DNA of 37,193 nt from Paulinella micropora (GCA_009731375.1 BJOX01000020.1:1308635-1345827), one strand, 5' to 3'; counted from the first letter of the stretch, positions 13,560-23,660 are shown. Translations and numbers: made by a program. Notes: a model not told the origin generated them from the letters alone.

Positions 13560-14990
13560 TCTATGAATACATAGTATATGTTTACTAAATTTATACGTTT
13601 ACTAAATTTTATGTGTTCTGTATGTGCGTGTATGTATTATGTATGTATATATGTAATAACATAGGTTATAATGCATCTCGAAGAGTGACAGAAAATAAAT
13701 ACAAGTAGAAATCATTGTTATATGTATGTTTTATGAATACATAGTATGTATTTACTAAATTTTATGTGTATGAGTATTGACTTAGATTATTATGCATCTC
13801 GAAGAGAGACAGTAGAAAATAAATACAAGTAGAAATAATTGTAATATGTATGTTAAATGAATACATAGTATTTATTTACTAAATTTTATGTGGTCTGTAT
13901 GTATTTTGCATGTGTATGTGTAGTGACATAGGTTATTATGCATCGAGAAGAGAGACAGTATAAAATAAATACAAATAGAAATTGTAATATGTATGTTAAA
14001 TGAATACATAGTACTAAATTTATGTGGTCTGTATGTGTGTATGTATTATGTATGTGTATGTGTAGTGGCATGGTTATTATGCATCGAAAAGAGAGACAGA
14101 AAATAAATACTAATAGAAATCATTGTTACATGTATGTTCAATGAATACATAGTATGCATTTACTAAATTTTATGTGGTCTGTATGTGTGTATGTATTCTG
14201 TATGTGTATGTGTAGTGACATAGATTTGTATGCATCTCGAAGAGAGACAATAGAAAATAAATACAAGTAGAAACAATTGTTATATGTATGTTCAATGAAT
14301 ACATAGTATGTATGTATTTACTACATTTTATGTCGTCTGTATGTGTGTATGTATTTTGTATGTGAATGAGTATTGACTTAGATTTTTATGCATCTCGAAG
14401 AGAGACAGTAGAAAATAAATACAAATAGAAATAATTGTTATATGTATGTTCAATGAATACATAGTATGTATGTATTTACTAAATTTTATGTGGTCTGTAT
14501 GTGTGTATGTATTTTGCATGTGTATGTGTAGTGACATAGGTTATTATGCATCTCGAAGAGAGACAGTAGAAAATAAATACAAGTAGAAATAATTGTAATA
14601 TGTATGTTCAATCAATACATAGTATGTATTTACTAAATTTTATGTGGTCTGTATGTGTGTATGTATTTTGCATGTGTATGTGTAGTGACATAGGTTATTA
14701 TGCATCGAGAAGCGAGACAGTAGAAAATAAATACAAATAGAAATGATTGTTATATGTATGTATTTACTTCATGTATGTATGTATTTTGTATGTGTGTTTA
14801 GTGACATAGATTTTTATGCATCGAGAAGAGAGCAGTAGAAAATAAATACAAGTAGAAATAATTGTTATATGTATGTATTTACTAAATTTTATGTGGTCTG
14901 TATGTGTGTATGTATTTTGTATGTGTGTATGTAGTGACATAGATTATTATGCATCTCGAAGAGAAACAGGAAGCTCGCAATATTATGATC
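13560..14990. repeat. ~150-bp AT-rich satellite, about ten copies
   Basis: The unit has a constant core (TATGCATCTCGAAGAGAGACAG, then TAGAAAATAAATACAAGTAG), a middle part (AATTGTTATATGTATG, AATGAATACATAGTATGTATT) and an end part (TACTAAATTTTATGTGGTC, TGTATGTGTGTATGTATTT). Cores occur near 13678, 13799, 13946, 14081, 14236, 14394, 14551, 14708, 14820 and 14956, a spacing of about 113-158. Length varies through the ATGT-type segment. Small - strand frames recur with the unit and are not genes. Confidence 0.92.
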
Positions 14991-14996
14991 GGTAAG

Positions 14997-15147
14997 TGTA
15001 AATACATACATACATACATACATACATACACATACATACATACATCGCGAGGAGGGGCAATATTATGATCGGTAAGTGTGAATACATACATACATACATA
15101 CATACATACATACATCGCGAGAAGGGGCAGGTCACTGGCATTTCAAC

Positions 15148-15191
<44 letters not shown>

Positions 15192-15540
15192 ATATATGTA
15201 TATATACTCATGCATGCATGCTTGCAAACATGTTGTATATGCATGCATTCATACATACATACACACATACATACAAACACACACACACACACACACATAC
15301 ATACATACATACATACATACATATGAGATATGGTGATAATTCGCAAGGGGAGTCAAGCGGGTATACATACATACATACATACATACATACGTACGTACTT
15401 ACATACTTACATACATACATACGTACTTACATACATATATATACATACATGCACAGAAACATATATACATTCATGCACCCATACATACATACCTACCTAC
15501 CTACCTACATACATGCATACATACATACATATATACATAC
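14997..15540. repeat. CATA arrays with repeated TATTATGATCGGTAAGTG spacers
   Basis: (CATA)n and (TA)n arrays. The spacer GGCAATATTATGATCGGTAAGTGTGAATA near 15055 repeats 14977-15003. CATCGCGAGAAGGGGCAG near 15113 repeats 15044-15058. The His-Thr-Tyr-Ile frames are repeat translations. Confidence 0.9.
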
Positions 15541-15599
15541 ATCTGGCTTTGTGGAAAACTGTCTTGCGCATTCCTCCACGCCACACTATGAAATCAATC

Positions 15600-15670
<71 letters not shown>

Positions 15671-15751
15671 TTAACGAACGACAACTTCGCACAGAGAAGA
15701 ACTTAACAACGCACTCAAACAAGGTTGATAGATAGATAGATAGATAGATAG

Positions 15752-15819
<68 letters not shown>

Positions 15820-15820
15820 G
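15600..15820. repeat. GATA arrays with a 50-base spacer
   Basis: Two GATA arrays are separated by unique sequence at about 15671-15726 (TTAACGAACGACAACTTCGC...). Nothing is recognised in the spacer. Confidence 0.93.
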
Positions 15821-15964
15821 TATATTATGCGGCTAGCCACAAATTTGACGTGCCTTGCGGGCGAGCCGGAGCCGGGCCGGCGAGCCCGCAAAACACGTCA
15901 AACTTGGCGTGCCGCATATGTAGTTTTATCGGTAACCTGACCACATTTTGTGGAAATGACCGAT
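15821..15964. mobile_element. GC-rich foldback element, copy 2
   Basis: Best preserved copy of the family at 6901. The left arm TATTATGCGGCTAGCCACAA and the right arm ending TTGGCGTGCCGCATA flank a second pair, TTGACGTG/CACGTCAA, and a GC-rich apex. The constant tail GTAGTTTTATCGGTAACCTGACC follows. Confidence 0.8.
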
Positions 15965-16002
15965 ATTATGAATAATGTTATATTCTATCATCATATCCTT
16001 TT

Positions 16003-16370
16003 TGTTTGTTTGTTTGTTTGTTTGTTTGTTTGTTTTATTTATTTTATTTATTTTATTTATTTTATTTATTTTATTTATTTTATTTATTTTATTTATTTTA
16101 TTTATTTATTTATTTTATTTTATTTCATTTATTTATTTATTTATTTATTTCATTCATTCATTCATTCATTTATTTATTTATTTATTTATTTATGTATTTA
16201 TTTATTTATTTATTTATTTATTTACTTGTTTATTTATTTATTACTTTATTTATTTATTTGATCATTTGTTTATTTATTTATTTATTTATTGATTCATTTA
16301 TTTATTCATGTACTCATTTATTTACTCACTCCTTTTCTTACTTACTTACTTACTTACTTACTTACCTATA
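16003..16370. repeat. TTTG, TTTAT, TTTA and TTAC arrays
   Basis: (TTTG)n at about 16003-16032 passes into (TTTAT)n, then (TTTA)n with ATTC and TTGT variants, then (TTAC)n to about 16370. Phe/Leu/Ile/Tyr-rich frames are repeat translations, not membrane proteins. Confidence 0.95.
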
Positions 16371-16417
16371 CTCTTGCTGCAAAGATGTTCAATCTTGAAT
16401 TCCTTGTATCGCTCACC

Positions 16418-16509
16418 CCCACAAAATGAGGTCAGGTTACCGATAAAACTGCATATGCGGCTGCCGTCCGCAAAACACGTCAAATTGTGGCTAGCCGCAT
16501 AATATACTA
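16418..16509 (-). mobile_element. GC-rich foldback element, copy 3 (inverted, shortened)
   Basis: This copy begins with the complement of the family tail (CCACAAAATGAGGTCAGGTTACCGATAAAACTGCATA) and ends GTGGCTAGCCGCATAATATACTAG. The GC-rich apex is largely missing. With copy 2 it encloses a (TTTA)n-rich segment of about 450 bases in inverted orientation. Confidence 0.75.
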
Positions 16510-16790
16510 GTCAAGTGGCACCTGATCCGATTTCCCGGCCAGGCGCGAAACGGTACACGAAACGGCCGTAGACTGTAGCCACGAAACGGCCCTGGCCTGG
16601 GAAAGGGGGGTCAGGTGATATGGGCAATTTTGTCCACTTGAGAGGGTGACTGTAGAGAGTAAACGGCCCAGTCAAGCCCCGGCCCAGCCAAACCCACCTT
16701 AACCAAGACCGAAACTCCCCAATATCACCCGGCTCCATTTCCTCTCAATTGCAAGGAGCCATGGTCACGCCTGGCTAATAATATAGAATT
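16510..16790. other. Unassigned unique stretch
   Basis: This stretch has GC-rich direct motifs (CGAAACGG three times, GGCCTGG) and a partial inverted pair around CAAGTGG and CCACTTG (16514 and 16634). A 75-codon frame on the - strand has no recognisable domain. No gene is called. Confidence 0.55.
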
Positions 16791-16854
16791 GGTGTTGTCT
16801 GCAGTGCGTATCGTTCGGGTCTGCACGGGTCGGGAGGTGTCAGTGGCAACAGGT

Positions 16855-16913
16855 GTGTGTGTGTGTGTGTCTGTTTGTCTGTGTGTGTGGGAGAGAGGGG
16901 GGGGGGGGGGGGG

Positions 16914-16958
<45 letters not shown>

Positions 16959-17016
16959 GTCTATCTACCTTTCTACCTACCTACCCTTGTCTATATCTAT
17001 CTATCTCTTGTCTCAT

Positions 17017-17075
<59 letters not shown>

Positions 17076-17226
17076 TTATTTATTTATTTATTATTATTTA
17101 TTTATTTATTTATTATTATTATTTATTTATTTATTTATATTTATTTATTTATTTATTTATTTATTATTTTTTTTTTTTATTTATTTATTTATTTATTTAT
17201 TTTTATTTATTTACAAATTTATAAAT

Positions 17227-17273
<47 letters not shown>

Positions 17274-17285
17274 TTATTTATTCCG
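16855..17285. repeat. TG, G, GA, then TTTA arrays
   Basis: (TG)n, a G run of about 20 (16897-16916), (GA)n to about 16950, CTAC/CTAT, then TTTA and TTA arrays to 17280. Poly-Gly/Glu-Arg and Phe-Ile-Tyr-Leu frames are translations of these. Confidence 0.95.
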
Positions 17286-17312
17286 CTATGATAGTGCGCG
17301 TGGTGCCTATAG

Positions 17313-17363
<51 letters not shown>

Positions 17364-17369
17364 TAGATG

Positions 17370-17450
<81 letters not shown>

Positions 17451-17609
17451 CTTTACGAGTGATTTCTTTCATCGAAGGAATATATCTATCTATCTATCTC
17501 TTGTCTGTGCAGCTACGATAGTGCGCGTGGTGCCTATAGACCGACCGTTTCCCTCGATGATTTATTTATTTATTTATTTGTTTATTTATTTATTTATTTA
17601 TTTATTTAC

Positions 17610-17652
<43 letters not shown>

Positions 17653-17730
17653 TTATGCATTCAGCTACGATAGTGCGCGTGGTGCCTATAGACCGGCCAA
17701 TGCTTTCGATGATAGAAAGCACTCGTAAAC
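17282..17730. repeat. Three copies of a ~35-bp spacer between microsatellites
   Basis: GATAGTGCGCGTGGTGCCTATAGAC occurs near 17290, 17518 and 17672, each time followed by a different microsatellite or by GACCG. TTTCGATGATAGAAAGCACTCGTAAA near 17704 is complementary to TTTACGAGTGATTTCTTTCATCGAA near 17452. The spacers and arrays therefore form nested direct and inverted repeats. Confidence 0.85.
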
Positions 17731-17768
<38 letters not shown>

Positions 17769-18191
17769 CTCTCTCTCTCTCTCTCTCTCTCAACGCAAAA
17801 AATAATTTATGTATGTATGTATGTATGTATGTATTTATGCATGCATGCAGCGATTAATATGTATGTATGTATGTAATCTATTTATTTAATCTATGTATGT
17901 ATGATTGTATGTATGTATGTATGTATGCATGTATGTATGTATGATATGTATGTATGTATGTATGCATGCATGCATTAATATGTATGTATGTATCTATGCA
18001 TTAATATGTATGTATGTATGTATGTAATCTATGTATTGAATATGTGTATGTATGTAGGTTTAACGGTCCTCCTGTTCGCTCGCTGCACAGTTCCAATTGA
18101 TTTTTTTTTTTTTTTAAACGCAATCACTCTTGTAATAGAAACTCGGCACGCGGAGGAGTGAATGGGAAGACGAAGTATGAGAAGAGAAAGT

Positions 18192-18284
<93 letters not shown>

Positions 18285-18328
18285 AATGATAATAATGATA
18301 ATAATAATAATAATAGTAATAATAATAA

Positions 18329-18359
<31 letters not shown>

Positions 18360-18390
18360 AATAATAGTAATAATAATAATAGTGCTTCTC
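17730..18390. repeat. CTAT/CT, ATGT and AAT arrays
   Basis: CTAT then CT (17730-17792), ATGT-rich arrays (17812-18056), a unique stretch with a T15 run (18057-18192), then (AAT)n with GAT variants to about 18383. Poly-Asn, poly-Leu and poly-Tyr frames are not genes. Confidence 0.95.
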
Positions 18391-18474
18391 TGTCAATGGC
18401 TGATGCATTTCTGCACATGCGCCTCCATCGTCTCATTCGTGAGGGGAGTACGAAGAATTGACGATAGGCTCTAA

Positions 18475-18593
18475 TGACACCCCCGCAAGGGCAGTTCCAA
18501 CACTTCCAGACGGACCGGTATGTTCAATGAAAATACTGGTGGCACCGACGGGAATCGAACTGGCGACAGGGCCCAGATGGTAGGACTTGACCA

Positions 18594-18597
<4 letters not shown>
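18475..18597 (-). mobile_element. tRNA-derived SINE fragment
   Basis: On the - strand the sequence includes CAGTGGTCAAGTCCTACCAT, then a B-box-like GTTCGATTCCC (18550-18560), then GGTGCCACCA, as in the 3' half of a tRNA with CCA. A tRNA-unrelated tail continues toward 18475. The tRNA-like 5' end is replaced by (AAT)n. This layout is typical of a truncated tRNA-derived SINE or retropseudogene. The acceptor stem is not complete, so it is not a functional tRNA. Confidence 0.6.
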
Positions 18598-18633
<36 letters not shown>

Positions 18634-18732
18634 GTAATAAATATATGAAAAAAAAAAGAAGAAAAAAAAAAGAAAGAAAGAAAGAAAGAAAAAAAAAAAA
18701 GAAAGAAAGAAAGAAAGAAAGAAAAAAAGAAA
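18598..18732. repeat. AAT and AAAG arrays
   Basis: (AAT)n at 18598-18642, then A-rich (AAAG)n to about 18732. Confidence 0.95.
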
Positions 18733-18761
18733 GGTGACCTAGCCCAGATCAGCGGGCACTT

Positions 18762-18973
18762 TATTACCGTGGACATTCAAGTGGCAAAACATTCAAACTT
18801 TGACCTCATCTTTTTCAATCAATATTTGAGATACGGAAATGCAGCGCACACCGTTGGAAAGCTTTTGTCCTAAGCTTTCCAATGCTGGCTTCAGATCTGT
18901 CGTATCACTTAGATTGATGGAGAACTATGAGATCAAAGTTGGATAGTTTGCCACTTGAATGTCCACAGTAATA
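18762..18973 (+). mobile_element. 212-bp MITE, family M
   Basis: The terminal inverted repeats span about 45 bases. The left is TATTACCGTGGACATTCAAG, TGGCAAAAC, CAAACTTTGACCTCAT. The right is ATGAGATCAAAGTTGGATAG, TTTGCCACTTGAATG, TCCACAGTAATA. The centre holds a second hairpin, TTGGAAAGCTTTTGTCC / TAAGCTTTCCAA. No coding frame. A second, inverted copy is at 12066-12285. I cannot fix a target-site duplication or superfamily. Confidence 0.85.
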
Positions 18974-20189
18974 GGTCTTGCGCTGCCCATTGCTAATTGT
19001 TGTTTCTCACTATGCTTGCTGCCTGGCATACGCATAATTTTTATGCTGAAATTCAAGTTGATTTTTCCGCTAAACGACTTTTAATAATGAAGAACACTTG
19101 CTTTTCGTAGAGCTGAAAAGGACTCGGAAGCATTTAAGTAGGCGAACATAAGCAAAAAACAGGGGCGAACAAAGAGAGAAAAAGGCAGACTACAGGGAGA
19201 AGTGAGGGAGGTGTACAGGATTATATAACAGCCCCAGAGTCTGTTCATCCTGAATTCGATCAATCATGATTTATTTGTTAATATTAATATTATTAATTAT
19301 CAGACTGAGCTCTTTAACGACCGGCCAAAACCACTACCGTTGACATTTTACTGTTTTTGACCGATCCGTTAGATTCTCCTCTGCACGACGTTTCGACTTC
19401 ACTAACTAGCTTTCGATCTCGTCCAGGAATGACTTCAAGCGATTTCATCAAAGTTTTTACAGCAAATGCAATTTTCCCCCTCTGCTGCCTTTTTTTCTCT
19501 ATTTCCCGAAAATCACCATTTACTGTGAAATTTAGCGAACACAGTCAAGAGAACATAAAAATGATATTTGCAGTGCAGTGCGTGCACAGCCATTAGGCTC
19601 AGAAAGACTTTCCCAAATGAAAGTTCAGGACTTCCACTTGAACACCAATGACTTGAACTTGAAGCCACCTTCAAGTATTAATACTATGCACATTTAACTT
19701 CAAGTGTCGCCTAACAGCTTCTCACAATCTACGTTCACCCAAGATCGTATTTTGCAAACCAGTAGAAATCAATGTAAATAAACGAAGTAACCTCTCAGCT
19801 ATTTACTGGTATTCCACCTACTCTTAGGAGTTAGGTCTGTTTGCAGCCATAGAGTCTTTTACTACTGAATAAGAGTTCGTTGTGTATTTATCCCTTGGGG
19901 TTCAACGGTATCCAAACTCACAATTCGAATTTTCCTTTCAAGTGGAAACTGCATACACGAGTTTTGTGTGCTCTGTCGACAGATCGATTTGAAAACACCT
20001 CCTACAAGGAAGGTACTACTCAACGAACGTGGAAGATCAGAGGTCATCAAAAACCATATATATGGGACAGATCGTTCACCTGTCTTTGCATTTTTGTGAC
20101 GTATTTCTGTTCTTCTACACTCTATGCAGTCGACCAACACAGTATGTGTTTGGTTTTTATTTATATTAGGGTCACCCCCTTATCACCCA
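18974..20189. other. Unassigned unique sequence, ~1.2 kb
   Basis: No microsatellite and no recognisable domain. Short frames exist on both strands (19357-19596 +, 19081-19263 -, 19862-20140 -, 19880-20190 +), but none shows a domain, signal peptide or consistent codon pattern. AT-rich palindromic TTAATATTAATATTATTAA lies near 19279. CAAGT motifs are dense near 19615-19710 (ACTTGAA, TTCAAGT). This could be flank or a degraded 5' end of the + element. Confidence 0.5.
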
Positions 20190-20812
20190 GCAAGATCATC
20201 CTCTTTGCTGTTCATCGTGCCCTACAAGTGTATCAACGCTACCTGGCCTACCCCTGGCGACGTGGAATGTTCGCCAACTCACGCCACGACGATCCCCTGT
20301 CGCGTATCCGCGAGCACAAGAGGAAATGCTTGGACCCTTTTACCATACTGGGCGTCTACCATGGACTTCTGCCCTAAAAGAAGTTTCTGAAGGAAGTGGA
20401 GGAAGGTAAGTCTACTCCCCTTACTACGGACCTCTCGTGGACGCAATCAACGCAGTTCAAAGAGGATTTATTCACCAACTACTCTGGCGAATACAGGAAC
20501 GTTCTCCTCAAGGCAATCAAGGACAAGCAAACAAATTTGCGCCATCTACCATTGGTACCGACACCATCACTCACGCTGATGTGCAATCCCAACGTGACGG
20601 CCCACGACATCTACCAGGAGTATTTGGGACTTACAGGCTCTGCAGCTCAACAGGAGGCTCTCTGGAACCAACTGGGTACTCTCATCCCTCTCGAGGTATA
20701 TGTTAATCATTTACCTATTTCGACGTCGATGCCTGGAGCACCTGGATCATTCATGGATTGGTACTTCCAGCCCCTGCAAGCACCCCAGTTACCGTGTCTC
20801 CGTCGACCCTGA
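20190..20812 (+). pseudogene. Coding-like remnant 1 (frame 2, internal TAA)
   Basis: From about 20190 frame 2 reads as soluble protein with C-ending codons (ALQVYQRYLAYPWRRGMF, SRIREHKRKCLDPFTILGVY) until TAA at 20375-20377. It then continues in the same frame (KKFLKEVEEGK, EYRNVLLKAIKDKQTN) to 20812. Part of 20417-20490 reads equally well in frame 1 (PLVDAINAVQRGFIHQLL), which suggests local frameshifts. Frame 3 at 20205-20390 is also open and Cys-bearing, so the true frame is not certain. RALQVYQRYL resembles a LYR-type motif, but too little supports that. I cannot name the family. It sits at the 5' edge of the + strand decayed element. Confidence 0.4.
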
Positions 20813-21005
20813 TTGGTTCGACGCCAGCAATAGCCCTGGGAAGTATTCCTCCAGGACTTGCACCGCTGACTCACCCATCAACGAGCCGCACTGCGCCTAC
20901 TGCACCATCAACGGCTGCAACATCGCTCCCCGTAGCTACCCCATCGTTGGCCTTTACTCCAGTTACGATGCCTGCGGGTGCAACAGCATTGGCCCCCATT
21001 GGTAG
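20775..21005 (+). pseudogene. Cys-rich segment (frame 3), ends at TAG
   Basis: Frame 3 gives 76 codons with seven cysteines (CKHPSYRV, HCAYCTINGC, YDACGC) and strongly C-ending codons. TAG at 21003-21005 closes it. Frame 1 across the same bases is Pro/Ala/Thr/Ser-rich and looks like the shadow of this codon bias. Cysteine spacing suggests an extracellular or metal-binding fold, but I recognise no family. No start codon or signal peptide belongs to it in this frame, so it is an internal piece of a longer decayed protein. Confidence 0.45.
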
Positions 21006-21055
21006 GGTACCTCCCATCACCCCTGTCGGTCCGTTTGCCCACCCTGGAAGTCTAG

Positions 21056-21340
21056 CAAGTGGAGCGACACCCCTACCACAACGTGTACCACACCATCGCT
21101 GGCATCCATCGTGGCATCTCGCCCATGGCCACCTGTCCCATTGGTCAATCGAGCACTGTCAATGACTGACCCAGCTTTCACGTCACCATTTCGACCGATA
21201 ATTGGCTCCTTTGGACCCAGACCGGCCTTTGCTCCATTGACAGCAACTCCGACTGATTCGTCAGGTTCAACCCCCGCTACATTGATGCCGGCACGCCCAA
21301 CGCCTCGCATCTCGCTGGGTACAACAATGCAAGGTAGTAG
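21056..21340 (+). pseudogene. Coding-like remnant (frame 2) with TGA, TGA, TAG-TAG
   Basis: Frame 2 has dense C-ending codons. It reads HPYHNVYHTIAGIHRGISPM, FHVTISTDNWLLWTQTGLC and FVRFNPRYIDAGTPNASHL, but is crossed by TGA at 21167 and 21254 and TAG TAG at 21335-21340. One N-glycosylation sequon (NAS) and aromatic-rich strands suggest a secreted or surface domain. The open 309-codon frame 3 over the same bases is Pro/Thr/Ala-rich and probably a shadow. No family recognised. Confidence 0.4.
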
Positions 21341-21361
21341 AATCACACTGAGCCCTCTCTT

Positions 21362-21690
21362 CCCCGTTGTGGAAGAAGCTTACTCGACCCTGCTCGCTGG
21401 TGGAACGAACCCTCCCGTGGAGGACCAAGGTGGAGCTCCTGTGACTGCAACAACCGGTAATGCAACAGTGGCGACTCCGGCTCCCGCAAGCTCGTCATCA
21501 AGCTCATCTTCAAGCCCGGCATCGAGCTCAACATCGAGCTCGCCTGCAGGTTCGTCACCTGATCCATCGTCCGGTACGACGATTGCTATTCAGCCACCGG
21601 CCCCTTCGACGGAGGATGGCCCTCCGGGGACGGCTACACCATCCACGCCATCGTCCGGGAATGAATCCTCGTCAGCATCGTCGACAACAA
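21362..21690 (+). pseudogene. Beta-strand-rich segment 1 (frame 2, three stops)
   Basis: Frame 2 alternates hydrophobic and polar residues (KLVIKLIFKPGIELNIEL) and then has YDDCYSATGPFDGGWPSGDG and STAIVHLCRC. Stops lie at TAA 21458, TGA 21560 and TGA 21662. The Ser-rich stretch in frame 3 (21490-21560) is the shadow of CTC/GTC/ATC/AAG codons here. Similar alternating segments occur at 24500-24765 and 25570-25780 in this element, suggesting internally repeated beta domains. No named family. Confidence 0.4.
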
Positions 21691-21710
21691 GAGTACTGCC
21701 ATCGTCCACC

Positions 21711-22890
21711 TTTGCAGGTGTTCCTCCCCGCATGCTACACATGATGGCCCGAGTTCGATCCCTCTTCGTGATGACTCGCCCGACCACCGCGCCAGGACCT
21801 GACGTCGCTACTCAAGCCCGCGAACTAGCATTCAACTTGCAGTTGACCAACTTGTCAATGCTGTTGGCATGCAACCGCATCATCGACACGGTAAACAAGT
21901 GGGAGACAAAACTGCAATGGCCCTCATGGATGCATACTGGACTCGGTACATTCGTGTCACTGACGACCGCACTCGCGTCTGGAGCATCATTCCGTACATG
22001 CTCATGGAATATTTCATGGAGCTGTTCAAGGGACGACTAGACAAGGGAGACACGAAGCGACCAGCTCTGCAAGCCCTTAAACTTCGACGCTTCAAGAAGG
22101 AAAGCCTCGCAGGATATGTAAATCGTTGCATCACAAGCTACGAGACGGCCCATGCAGCTGGCTACCAACAGCCGACTTCAATCAAGTCCGCGATGTGTCT
22201 CGGATGCTTACGCCCATGGAACGAGAGCGATGGACCCTATACGCCACCGAGATATTTAAAGCAATTGGTGTCGCATTCATTGGCCCCGCGATCTCGCCGA
22301 CCTTCTGCCCTGGACCAACTCCCTCGATCTCCATTGCATGGAAGAATATTGGCCCTGGATGGAAAGTACTGCGAAGCCCTCCTCGGCCGCCACATACAAG
22401 CGACTACGGGAGCGCCCTCCTCGTCCGACGCCTTTCACCTTCTCCCGTGATTCAACCGTCAGGGTCGACACTCGTCAGAAGAAACCGCGTAGGACGCAGC
22501 AGGAAAACAAGGAGAACAAACGCCCTCCTCGTCAGAAGCGCAAGGCTGGCGCCATGTCGATGGCTCAACCGGCTGCATCACCGGATCGTGGACGCCCCAA
22601 CAAGCGGACTAAGACGGACAAGCCAGCCCCGACTACGAAGAAGACGGAAACACGCCCACCCTTTACCAAGGCGAATGCGATTGCCATCCCTTCGAAGAAA
22701 TCGTCGATGGTTACTGCCGCCACCAAGTCCGCCCCGACCTCGCCAAAGCGCCCACCCTTCACCGGGATTCCATGCTCCTACTGCAAGGAATAACCAGTTC
22801 CTCAAGCCGAATCAGACCCCGAAGCACTCGCTTGAAGAATGCAAGCTTCGACAACAGCGTTGTCAAGACGAAGGCAAGAATTGCAACTGG
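21711..22890 (+). pseudogene. Gag-like block with split zinc-knuckle-like motif
   Basis: The coding signal steps through frames 3 (21711-21895), 2 (about 21893-22190), 1 (about 22150-22290), 3 (about 22288-22790) and 1 (from 22795). The frame-2 part (MEYFMELFKGRLDK, LQALKLRRFKKESLAGYV) resembles a retrotransposon gag core. The frame-3 part is Lys/Arg/Pro-rich, like a nucleocapsid. C-x2-C is encoded at 22773-22784 in frame 3 and H-x4-C at 22825-22842 in frame 1. Together they give a CCHC-like arrangement, but the C-to-H spacing is about 13 residues instead of the usual four. Frame changes indicate indels. A retroelement capsid relic is inference from layout and composition. Confidence 0.5.
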
Positions 22891-23043
22891 AAGCCATCCT
22901 CGGCCGCCACGTGGAAGCCATCCTCGGCCGCCATTTGGAAGCAGCCACGGGCTTTCCACATGACGACGCGCGCGGCGTCTCAGGAGTCACGACGTCTACT
23001 CCGCATTTCCACAACCCCGACCGTCGTCTGCGGGAATATATAC

Positions 23044-23312
23044 CACAGCCAAACGATACCCCTCCCATACCCGGGTATGTATGATACCCCTGGGGTATGA
23101 TACGCCCATACCCCCCCCCCCCCCCCCCCCCCCCCACCCCCCCCCCCCCCCCGATGTATGGAACAGGGGTATGGGACAGGAGTATCATACCCCGGGGTAT
23201 GGGACAGGGGTATATGGACTAGGGGTATCTGTTTATGACACCCCAGGGGTATCATACCGGGTATCATACCGGGTATCATACCCGGGTATGGGAGGGGTAT
23301 CGTTTGGCTGTG
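23044..23312. mobile_element. 269-bp foldback/MITE inserted in the + strand element
   Basis: Perfect 36-base terminal inverted repeats lie at 23044-23079 (CACAGCCAAACGATACCCCT...) and 23277-23312 (...AGGGGTATCGTTTGGCTGTG). Both ends are flanked by TAC (23041-23043 and 23313-23315), consistent with a 3-bp target duplication. The interior contains a run of about 42 C with one A (about 23110-23152) and many copies of GGGTATCATACC-type palindromes. It separates the gag-like from the retropepsin-like block. A CAC terminus with a 3-bp duplication is compatible with a CACTA/CMC-type MITE, but that class is inference. Confidence 0.8.
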
Positions 23313-23339
23313 TACGTGCGCAAATCATTGCGCCCGTCC

Positions 23340-23660
23340 CCGGAAGAAGACATCATCGGTAAGGCTACATGCGTTCTGGACTCGGCCTGCAACTGCAAAG
23401 GCGTAGCCCTCCTCGACTGTAATACACCAAGGACTTGAGATCGTGTCGCTCCCACCCGTCGACGCACACTCATCTGTGGGTGTTGAAGCCACTCTTTCTG
23501 AAGGCATTGAACTTTTCGTCTCGGCCACACCGACGTCTTCGCTTCATGCCATCACGATATATATTTCGAGCCACCTTCCCGAAGGTATGAACCTGCTTCT
23601 TGCCAACGAGATCTCGGCCCAGCTCAACCTCTCCATTGACGACGCGCAAGCGATTCGGCC
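23340..23660 (+). pseudogene. Retropepsin-like block (frameshifted)
   Basis: In frame 3, 23370-23420 reads CVLDSACNCKGVALLDC. LDSA (Asp codon at 23379) stands where a retropepsin would have D-[ST]-G, here with Ala for Gly. Frame 1 then has HAITIYISSHLPEG and NLLLANEISAQLNLSID (about 23558-23640), like the second half of a retropepsin with its LLG-x-[DE]-F-L-type strand. The Gly is again replaced by Ala. Position downstream of a gag-like block fits gag-pro order. The order, two weak motifs and composition support it; catalytic competence does not. Alternative: chance resemblance in an unrelated decayed gene. Confidence 0.4.

Noticed and set aside
18475-18597. Functional tRNA gene
   Set aside because: Only the 3' half is tRNA-like; the acceptor stem 5' strand and a convincing A box are missing.
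20190-20377. LYR-type mitochondrial assembly protein from RALQVYQRYL
   Set aside because: Only the short helix pattern fits; the rest of the segment and the broken context give no support.
20399-20412. Perfect splice donor AAGGTAAGT near 20404 and AAGGTGAGT near 26358
   Set aside because: No acceptor downstream joins segments into one clean frame, and coding text continues straight through both sites.
21480-21560. Poly-Ser stretches in + frames (also 24545-24600, 25590-25740, 27475-27545) as Ser-rich linkers
   Set aside because: In another frame the same bases give alternating beta strands with C-ending codons (or, at 27480, the TAG array). The Ser runs look like shadows.
22565-22959. Small - strand frames opposite the gag-like block
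   Set aside because: Gly/Arg/Trp-rich antisense shadows of the Lys/Pro-rich + frame, with no start context or domain.
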